5,432 nt of DNA, taken from NCBI GenBank assembly GCA_030840415.1, contig JAVEEO010000220.1:1-5432 (forward strand), given 5' to 3'. Shown here piece after piece: positions 1-4,214 of this stretch. The notes beneath the pieces are model-generated. The model searched no databases. It saw only the letters and a program-made list of their open reading frames with translations, and had not been told where the DNA came from. The translations under genes were made by a program, and so were the position numbers. Each line of letters opens with the position of its first letter. Positions within the stretch are counted from its first letter, which is position 1. This DNA comes from Pseudonocardiales bacterium (GTDB lineage Bacteria; Actinomycetota; Actinomycetes; Mycobacteriales; Jatrophihabitantaceae).

Positions 1-800
1 CTGCGATGACGGGCCCCGGGAATCGGAACCCAGCCCTCGAAGATGGTTCCGACGAAGGGCTGGGGCAGCTCGTCGTGGCGCCGGCCGCGGGCATTGGCGG
101 TGGTCAGTGCCGACCCGCTGGCCAGCAGCACCTCACCGCCCAGCCGGCTGACCACGCTCACCGCGGTGGGCAGCCCGGTGCCGTGACCCGGGCCCTGCTT
201 GCTGCTGGTGCCCGACAGCGCCATGGTGATGGCCATCCGGTCGTCCTCAGCGCCCTGCCCGGCCAGCGTGCCCCACAGGCCGGTACCCGCGTCGGCCACC
301 GCGAAGCGCAGCACCTTCTGAGTGGGCAGCGTCTGGGCCGCCATGAACCCGACCGTGCCGGAGTGTTCGCAGACGTTGGCCCCGATCTCGGCCAGCGCGG
401 TGTGCAGCGCGTGGGCGATGTCGGGATCGTGGCCGGCGACCCGGTCGTAGACCAGACCGCTCAACTGGCGGACGTCGCTGCCGGTGGCGAGCTCGGTGAC
501 CTCGAGCAGGCTGTCGCTGCGGTCGAGTTCGCGCACGCTGGCGGGCAGGTCGGAACTGCCGCCGAAGCGCTCGACGATGGCGCCCAGTCGCATCCGGGAG
601 GCGTAGCCGGCCGGGCTGCCGCGCAGTCCCCGCAGCCGCAGCCGCGAGCCCCGGTATGCCGCCAGTTGGGCGACCGCCGCCGCCCCGACCAGGTGCAGCG
701 GATCCAGCCAGGACACGCCGTTGAGATCGAGCACGAGATCGCCGTCGGCAGCTACCGCCGCCAGCGATTGCAGGCGGGCCGCTGGCGTCGGCCTGGGCAC
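1..800 (-). CDS. STAS-like / GHKL ATPase fusion signalling protein (3' end cut by window)
   Basis: Read on the minus strand from GTG at 800-798. The frame stays open for 266 codons to the left edge, so the stop is not visible. The start follows AGGAG with an 8-nt spacer, and an in-frame TGA just upstream rules out a longer protein. Residues about 18-90 look like a STAS-type fold: a beta-strand ending in the LDLNGVSWLDP segment, a helix rich in Ala, then the RLRLRGLRG strand. Residues about 125-260 carry GHKL ATPase signatures: N-box E138 and N142 in AEIGANVCEH, G1 box D170-AGTG, G2 box GPGHGTGL at 203-210, and a closing strand FVGTIFEGWVPIP. There is no DHp histidine helix, signal peptide or membrane segment, so it is probably a cytosolic anti-sigma-like or switch-type regulator rather than a classical sensor kinase; that role is inference. 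The end lies probably within a few codons beyond position 1. Confidence 0.82.
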   Translation of the reverse strand, partial: MPRPTPAARLQSLAAVAADGDLVLDLNGVSWLDPLHLVGAAAVAQLAAYRGSRLRLRGLRGSPAGYASRMRLGAIVERFGGSSDLPASVRELDRSDSLLEVTELATGSDVRQLSGLVYDRVAGHDPDIAHALHTALAEIGANVCEHSGTVGFMAAQTLPTQKVLRFAVADAGTGLWGTLAGQGAEDDRMAITMALSGTSSKQGPGHGTGLPTAVSVVSRLGGEVLLASGSALTTANARGRRHDELPQPFVGTIFEGWVPIPGARHR

Positions 801-819
801 GGGCGTATCTCCTCAGGTA

Positions 820-852
820 GTAGCCGATGAGCGGCTCCGACGATACGGCTAC
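820..852. promoter_or_regulatory. inverted repeat in the leader of the STAS/GHKL gene
   Basis: GTAGCCG at 820-826 and its exact complement CGGCTAC at 846-852 are separated by 19 nt. The pair sits 20-50 nt upstream of the GTG start at 800, just before the Shine-Dalgarno. It could be an operator for a dimeric regulator or a hairpin in the mRNA leader. A 7-bp arm in GC-rich DNA may also be chance. No convincing -35/-10 pair was found in the 801-965 gap. Confidence 0.3.
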
Positions 853-965
853 CGTCTGTCACTAATTGTGCGTCGCCGGTGAGAGGACCGGTGGACGGAA
901 CCGGCTCTCGCGGCTGCGGCTGAGGAAATGGCCCTGCTGGTGCTTGGGTGCGCCCCGCCCTCAGG

Positions 966-1190
966 TCACCAGGCGCCGTCTCGGGCCGGCGACCGGCGCG
1001 ACCTGCGGCGCTTCCTGCGATCCAGCCGGGACAGCCCGGTCTCCAGTGACCGGAGCCCACGGGCGGCCTTCGAGCCGGGGTTGCGCCGGCCCGCCGAGGC
1101 AGCCGCCCGCCCCAGAATCGATCGCAGCACCGGTACCGCGACCGCAAGCATCAGCCAGGTACGCAGCCGGGACGACAGCAGAACCCACAC
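966..1190 (-). CDS. small basic membrane protein of unknown function (74 aa)
   Basis: GTG at 1190-1188 is preceded by a near-perfect Shine-Dalgarno (AGGAGG, 5-nt spacer), and TGA lies at 968-966. The protein begins MWVLLSSRLRTWLMLAVAVP. A single hydrophobic helix spans about residues 11-27, followed by RRNPGSKAARGLR and a tail very rich in Arg and Lys (DRRKRRRSRRS at about 58-67). One N-terminal membrane helix with a basic cytoplasmic tail fits the positive-inside rule. It resembles, from memory, small uncharacterised actinobacterial proteins with an RRNP motif after the helix; no function is known to me. It is transcribed divergently from the ligase and lies 165 nt upstream of the STAS/GHKL gene on the same strand. 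The overlapping 84-residue frame starting at 1215 was judged a shadow because it has no SD and no protein-like composition. Confidence 0.72.
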   Translation of the reverse strand: MWVLLSSRLRTWLMLAVAVPVLRSILGRAAASAGRRNPGSKAARGLRSLETGLSRLDRRKRRRSRRSPARDGAW

Positions 1191-1194
1191 GATG

Positions 1195-1200
1195 ACCTCC
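1195..1200 (-). promoter_or_regulatory. strong Shine-Dalgarno that fixes the start of the 74-aa gene
   Basis: On the minus strand the leader reads AGGAGG then tcatc then GTG. This site decides the frame and start among three overlapping minus-strand frames here. It directly abuts the 17-bp tandem repeat at 1203-1236, so the repeat would be in the 5' leader or promoter of this gene. Confidence 0.7.
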
Positions 1201-1202
1201 TA

Positions 1203-1236
1203 GTTGGTCTTGCACAGCTGTTGGTCTTGCACAGCT
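1203..1236. repeat. perfect 17-bp tandem duplication
   Basis: GTTGGTCTTGCACAGCT occurs at 1203-1219 and again, with no mismatch and no gap, at 1220-1236. The junction creates the palindrome ACAGCTGT at 1214-1221. The GTTGG core recurs at 1251-1255 and, inverted, as CCAAC at 1243-1247. The repeat lies immediately upstream of the 74-aa gene's ribosome binding site. It could be tandem regulator sites or a recent slippage duplication. Confidence 0.9.
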
Positions 1237-1242
1237 CGTAGT

Positions 1243-1255
1243 CCAACCTAGTTGG
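1243..1255. promoter_or_regulatory. inverted repeat CCAAC-cta-GTTGG
   Basis: CCAAC at 1243-1247 and GTTGG at 1251-1255 form a compact 5-bp palindrome with a 3-nt centre. The nonamer CCTAGTTGG at 1247-1255 also occurs at 1199-1207. It belongs to the repeat-rich divergent spacer and is an operator candidate; no regulator can be named. Confidence 0.4.
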
Positions 1256-1286
1256 GCGGCCGACCCGTCCTCGCAGCGGCGCTAAG

Positions 1287-1314
1287 CTAGACACTTTCTA
1301 GACACTTCGTCTAG
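1287..1314. promoter_or_regulatory. CTAGACACTT direct repeats plus inverted arm upstream of the ligase
   Basis: CTAGACACTT lies at 1287-1296 and 1298-1307, an 11-bp period that puts both copies on nearly the same helix face. GTCTAG at 1309-1314 is the exact complement of CTAGAC at 1298-1303, which makes a 6-bp inverted repeat with a 5-nt centre. The cluster ends 22 nt before the ligase ATG and overlaps where its promoter or transcription start should be. A regulator-binding site is the simplest reading; the binding protein is unknown. Confidence 0.5.
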
Positions 1315-1336
1315 TAAGCGGGGCGGGAGCTGTGCC

Positions 1337-2335
1337 ATGGCCGGTGCGCTGACCCCGATGCTGGCCACGGCGGGAGCCTTACCCGGCCCGACCGAGGACG
1401 CGCAGTGGGGCTACGAGACCAAATGGGACGGCGCCCGGGTGCTGGCCTTCGTGACGGGCGACCAGGTCCGGCTGCGCTCGCGCAACGATCTCGATGTCAC
1501 GGTCAGCTATCCGGAACTCGCCGGCCTGGGTGCGGCCCTGGGCGGCCGCCGCGTAGTGCTGGACGGCGAGGTGGTCGCCTTCGGCACCGACGGCCGCCCC
1601 AGCTTCGCCCGCCTGCAGAAGCGGATGCACGTCGGGCGGGCCGCCGACGCCCAGCGGCTCAGCGGCACCGACCCGATCCGCTACCTCGCCTTCGACCTGC
1701 TGTCCCTCGACGGCGAAGCCACTCTCGCGCTGCCCTACGCCCAGCGCCGCAAGCTGCTGGAGGACCTGGGGCTCGACGGCGCCGGCTGGCAGTGCCCGCG
1801 CTACTTCGCCGGCAACGGCCAGGCGGTACTGCGGGCCAGCCAGGAGTTGCGGTTGGAGGGCGTGGTGGCCAAACGCCTGACCAGTACCTACCGGCCGGGC
1901 CGGCGGTCGCCGGACTGGCGCAAGATCAAGAACATCCGCGCCCAGGAGGTCGTCGTCATCGGCTGGCAGCCGGGCAACGGCCGGCGGGCCGGCACCATCG
2001 GCTCGATCCTGCTCGGCGTACCGGGCGCCGACGGCGAGGTGCCGCCCGGCGGGTCATCGGCCACCGGCCTGCGCTACGCCGGCAAGGTCGGAACCGGCTT
2101 CACCGAGGCGGCGCTGACCGCGCTGCACCGGCAGCTGCAGCCGCTGGCCCGCCGGACCGCCGCCCTGAGCACCCCGCCACCCGCGGCCGAGACGGTGCAC
2201 GCCCGCTGGGTCGAGCCGATGCTGGTCGGCGAGGTCGGCTTCGGCGAGTGGACGCCGGACGGCCGGTTGCGGCACCCCGTGTGGCGCGGCCTGCGGCCGG
2301 ACAAGTCGGTGGACGAGGTCCGGCTCACCGACTGA
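1337..2335 (+). CDS. ATP-dependent DNA ligase, stand-alone LigD/LigC-type (end-joining family)
   Basis: A 332-aa enzyme expected to seal DNA nicks through a covalent lysyl-AMP. The ATG is preceded by GGGAG with a 7-nt spacer. Ligase motifs appear in order: motif I K29-WDGAR with the adenylated Lys29; SRN at 48-50; motif III LDGEVVAF with Glu78; motif IIIa YLAFDLL near 116-122; motif IV EGVVAKR at 174-180; motif V DWRKIKNI with Lys196 and Lys198. The OB-fold follows (YAGKVGTGF at about 247-255) and ends with the motif VI-like WRGLRPDKS around 316-324. The length equals the catalytic core plus OB-fold, so the polymerase and 3'-phosphoesterase domains of multidomain LigD are absent. The sequence looks closer to the LigD ligase domain than to LigC, but the subfamily is uncertain. 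No Ku gene lies in the window, so an end-joining role is inferred from family. Both neighbours run on the other strand, so it is monocistronic here. Confidence 0.93.
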   Translation: MAGALTPMLATAGALPGPTEDAQWGYETKWDGARVLAFVTGDQVRLRSRNDLDVTVSYPELAGLGAALGGRRVVLDGEVVAFGTDGRPSFARLQKRMHVGRAADAQRLSGTDPIRYLAFDLLSLDGEATLALPYAQRRKLLEDLGLDGAGWQCPRYFAGNGQAVLRASQELRLEGVVAKRLTSTYRPGRRSPDWRKIKNIRAQEVVVIGWQPGNGRRAGTIGSILLGVPGADGEVPPGGSSATGLRYAGKVGTGFTEAALTALHRQLQPLARRTAALSTPPPAAETVHARWVEPMLVGEVGFGEWTPDGRLRHPVWRGLRPDKSVDEVRLTD

Positions 2336-2390
2336 GCGGGGACTGTACCGAGCGGGGACTGTACCGAGCGGGGACTGTACTGAGCGGGGG
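2334..2390. repeat. 16-bp tandem repeat, 3 full copies plus a partial, at the ligase stop codon
   Basis: The unit GAGCGGGGACTGTACC is at 2334-2349 and 2350-2365. A copy with C to T at its last base is at 2366-2381, and a partial GAGCGGGG begins at 2382. The first copy starts on the last two bases of the ligase TGA, and the array ends four bases before the stop codon of the convergent nnrD gene. The 16-bp unit is not a multiple of 3, consistent with a non-coding position. No GC hairpin followed by T-tract was seen between these convergent genes. The near identity of the copies suggests recent expansion. Confidence 0.92.
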
Positions 2391-2393
2391 CGG

Positions 2394-3299
2394 TCAGGCC
2401 TGCAGCTCGGTGAGCACCAGCGGCAACTGGTCGAGCAGTTCGCGGGCCAGGAAGCCCAGCGAGCCGACCCGGGCCGCCAACCGGTCACCGGATGCCGCGT
2501 GCAGGTACGTCGCCCAGCAGGCGGCCTGGGCCAGTGGCACGCCGCGGGCCAGCAGGCCGACCAGCGCACCGGCCAGCACGTCCCCGCTGCCGGAGGTGCC
2601 GAGGCCGGAATGGCCGGCCGGCGCCTGCCAGCGCTCGCCGGCCGGCGTGACGATCTCGTTGTCGCTGCTCAGCACCGCCGCATAGCGCCCGGCCAGCCGC
2701 TGCCGGGGATCGCCGTCCCCCGCGCCGCCGGTTGCCTCGCCGGACTCGCCGGCCGCCTCGAGCAACCGGTCGACCTCGGTGGAGTTGGGAGTGAGCACCA
2801 GCCGGTCGCGCAGCGCGTCCACCGCCGATTGCGGCAGGTGGCCCAGCGCCCCGATGGCGTAGGCGTCCAGCACGATCGGCAGGTCCTCGGCGAGCTCGGG
2901 CAGCAGGCCGGTGATCAGCTCGACGGTCTCGTCGATGTCGTCCAGCCCCGGGCCGATCAGGATCGCCGCGGCGCCGTCGAGAGCCCGCCGGACCGCCTCG
3001 ATCGAACCGCCGGCCACCGAGCCGGTCGCGGTCTCGGGCAACCAGAGCACCCCCGCCTCGGGCACCGCGGCCGCCACCGGGCCGGCCACCGACTCGCCGA
3101 CCGCCAGGGTCAGCACGCCGGCACCGACCCGCAGCGCGGCCTGGCCGGCCAGCATCGCCGCGCCGGGAGCGCTGCGGGCGCCGCCGATCACCAGCACCCG
3201 GCCCCGGCTGCTCTTGTGCCCGTCCGGCATCGGCAGCGGCCAGTCCCGCAAGCCGGCCGGTGTCAGGATGTGCGGCCGAACCTGCTCAGCGGGTGGCAT
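2394..3299 (-). CDS. nnrD: ADP-dependent NAD(P)HX dehydratase (single-domain, ribokinase-like fold)
   Basis: It repairs hydrated NADH and NADPH (the S form) at the expense of ADP, in the cytosol. ATG at 3299-3297 is preferred, giving 301 aa beginning MPPAEQVRPHILTP, because GGAGAG lies just upstream. An in-frame ATG at 3353 would add 18 residues but has no SD and lies deep inside the preceding gene. Family marks: RGRVLVIGGARSAPGAA (about 32-48), LRVGAGVLTLAV, IGPGLDD (115-121), LVLTPNSTEVDRLL (167-180), and GTSGSGDVLAGA (234-245) with the expected catalytic Asp240. The C-terminal YLHAASGDRLAARVGSLGFLA block also fits. The YjeF N-terminal epimerase domain found in fused bacterial enzymes is missing. 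It overlaps the upstream phosphatase gene by 14 nt, which suggests translational coupling. Confidence 0.9.
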   Translation of the reverse strand: MPPAEQVRPHILTPAGLRDWPLPMPDGHKSSRGRVLVIGGARSAPGAAMLAGQAALRVGAGVLTLAVGESVAGPVAAAVPEAGVLWLPETATGSVAGGSIEAVRRALDGAAAILIGPGLDDIDETVELITGLLPELAEDLPIVLDAYAIGALGHLPQSAVDALRDRLVLTPNSTEVDRLLEAAGESGEATGGAGDGDPRQRLAGRYAAVLSSDNEIVTPAGERWQAPAGHSGLGTSGSGDVLAGALVGLLARGVPLAQAACWATYLHAASGDRLAARVGSLGFLARELLDQLPLVLTELQA

Positions 3300-4020
3300 C
3301 GATCTCTCCGGGGTGTTCGGTGGGCTGGGCGCCGAAGGCTTCCAGATGGCCATGGTCGTTGTAGACGGCCGCCCGCCAGCCCGGTTCGCCGTCGGTTCGC
3401 ACCAGCCGGCTCACCGAGGCGTTGCTGACCGAGCCGGTGCGCGCGATCTCGAACACGGCGTCCTCGTCGAACTGCTCCAGCACGTAGCGGAACAGCAGGA
3501 TCACCGCGTCGTGCGAGACGATCAGTTGCCGGCCCTGGGCGGGACCGCGGTCCAGGTCGGCGAGGAAGGACCTGATCCGCAGCACCAGGTCGGCCCAGGA
3601 CTCCCCGCCCGGCGGGCGGTAGTAGAACTTGCCCAGCCAGCTGCGCCGCTGCGCCTCGGCCGGGAAGCCGGTGGTCACGCCGCGCTTGGTGAGCAGGTCG
3701 AGCACCCCGAGCTCCCGGTCGCGAATCCGCTCGTCCTGACGCAGTGGCGGCGGGGCAACCAGCTCGGCGAGCGCGGTCTGCGCGGTCTGGCGGGCCCGCA
3801 GGTAGGGCGAGGTCCAGACCGCGGTGGGCAGCCGCTCGGGGTCCTCGGCCAGCCACCGGCCGACCGCCCGGGCCTGCTGCACGCCGGTCTCCGACAGTGG
3901 CACGTCGGCATCGCGCATCGGCATCTCGATCGACAGCGCCCCGCCGGCCTCGGCCTCCTCGCGCGCGACATTGCCGATGCTCTCGCCGTGCCGGATGAGG
4001 ATCAGCTCGGTAGCGGCCAT
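3286..4020 (-). CDS. histidine phosphatase family protein (phosphoglycerate mutase-like)
   Basis: A 244-aa cytosolic enzyme of the two-histidine phosphatase superfamily; the substrate is unknown. LIRHGESIGN at 8-17 carries the phospho-acceptor His11 next to Arg10. SPYLRARQTA at 71-80 supplies a further phosphate-binding Arg. DRELGVLD at 101-108 carries the likely acid Glu103, and VSHDAVI at 168-174 carries the second catalytic His170. PGGES at 137-141 is also typical of the fold. Starting at ATG 4020 puts the RHG motif 10 residues from the N terminus, as is usual; the SD is weak. Its final codons overlap the nnrD start, so the two form an operon read leftwards from the divergent spacer. It is probably not a glycolytic mutase, but a broad-specificity or specialised phosphatase. 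Confidence 0.9.
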   Translation of the reverse strand: MAATELILIRHGESIGNVAREEAEAGGALSIEMPMRDADVPLSETGVQQARAVGRWLAEDPERLPTAVWTSPYLRARQTAQTALAELVAPPPLRQDERIRDRELGVLDLLTKRGVTTGFPAEAQRRSWLGKFYYRPPGGESWADLVLRIRSFLADLDRGPAQGRQLIVSHDAVILLFRYVLEQFDEDAVFEIARTGSVSNASVSRLVRTDGEPGWRAAVYNDHGHLEAFGAQPTEHPGEIDATR

Positions 4021-4065
4021 GCCGCCGACGATAGCGGCTGCCCGGCCACCACCCTGTCCCGCGGG

Positions 4066-4123
4066 CCGGGCTCGGCCGGATTCCGGCGTGAGTCACCGCG
4101 TTCCGGCCGGGTCGCCGAGCCGG
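4066..4123. promoter_or_regulatory. palindrome cluster in the phosphatase / sensor kinase divergent spacer
   Basis: The 194-bp spacer holds nested symmetric elements. GGCTCGGC at 4069-4076 matches the complement of GCCGAGCC at 4114-4121, an 8-bp stem across 37 nt. CCGGA-t-TCCGG at 4076-4086 is a compact palindrome. GTGA-g-TCAC at 4088-4096 is a second compact palindrome in the middle. They sit between the two divergent starts and so could hold a shared operator. High GC makes some CCGG symmetry expected by chance; GTGAGTCAC is the least GC-driven element. Confidence 0.35.
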
Positions 4124-4155
4124 TTGGTCATCGGACGGGTTCATTGTTGTATAAA
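4124..4155 (+). promoter_or_regulatory. candidate promoter of the sensor kinase gene
   Basis: TATAAA at 4150-4155 is a good -10 match in otherwise very GC-rich DNA, 59 nt before the kinase ATG. The best upstream -35 look-alike, TTGGTC at 4124-4129, is 20 nt away, longer than the ideal 17. A shifted -10 TTGTAT at 4147-4152 would give 17 nt but matches poorly. Either only the -10 matters or the sigma factor is not the housekeeping one. Confidence 0.3.
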
Positions 4156-4214
4156 GGCCTCACACTCGCGGTGGTTGGGGAAACAGCCATCCGCGTGGAA
4201 CGGCACGGGAAGCC

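Noticed and set aside
6..830. Long plus-strand open frame opposite the STAS/GHKL gene
   Set aside because: Its Gly/Gln/Arg-rich product has no recognisable motif, while the minus strand shows clear N, G1 and G2 ATPase boxes and an SD-preceded GTG. It is a GC-driven shadow.
880..896. Hairpin CCGGT-gagagg-ACCGG as a terminator after the 74-aa gene
   Set aside because: The stem is only 5 bp and no T-tract follows on either strand.
1200..1232. Possible 10-residue leader peptide (GTG to TAG) across the 17-bp tandem repeat upstream of the 74-aa gene
   Set aside because: It has no SD of its own and no run of a regulatory amino acid; such a short frame is expected by chance.
1405..2685. 426-codon plus-strand frame overlapping the ligase
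   Set aside because: It is shifted relative to the ligase, very rich in Arg, Ala, Gly and Pro, and runs through the 16-bp repeats into the antisense of nnrD. The ligase frame has all catalytic motifs.
3300..3353. Longer nnrD start at the ATG at 3353
   Set aside because: No SD precedes it, it would overlap the phosphatase by 68 nt, and the extra residues are Pro/Ser-rich and unlike the family N terminus.
4088..4096. TGAGTCA resembling a eukaryotic AP-1 site
   Set aside because: It is irrelevant in a bacterial genome; only its symmetry as a possible operator was kept.
3263..4144. 293-codon minus-strand frame overlapping the phosphatase
   Set aside because: Its composition is Arg/Ala/Gly-rich without motifs, and the phosphatase frame carries RHGES and the second catalytic His.
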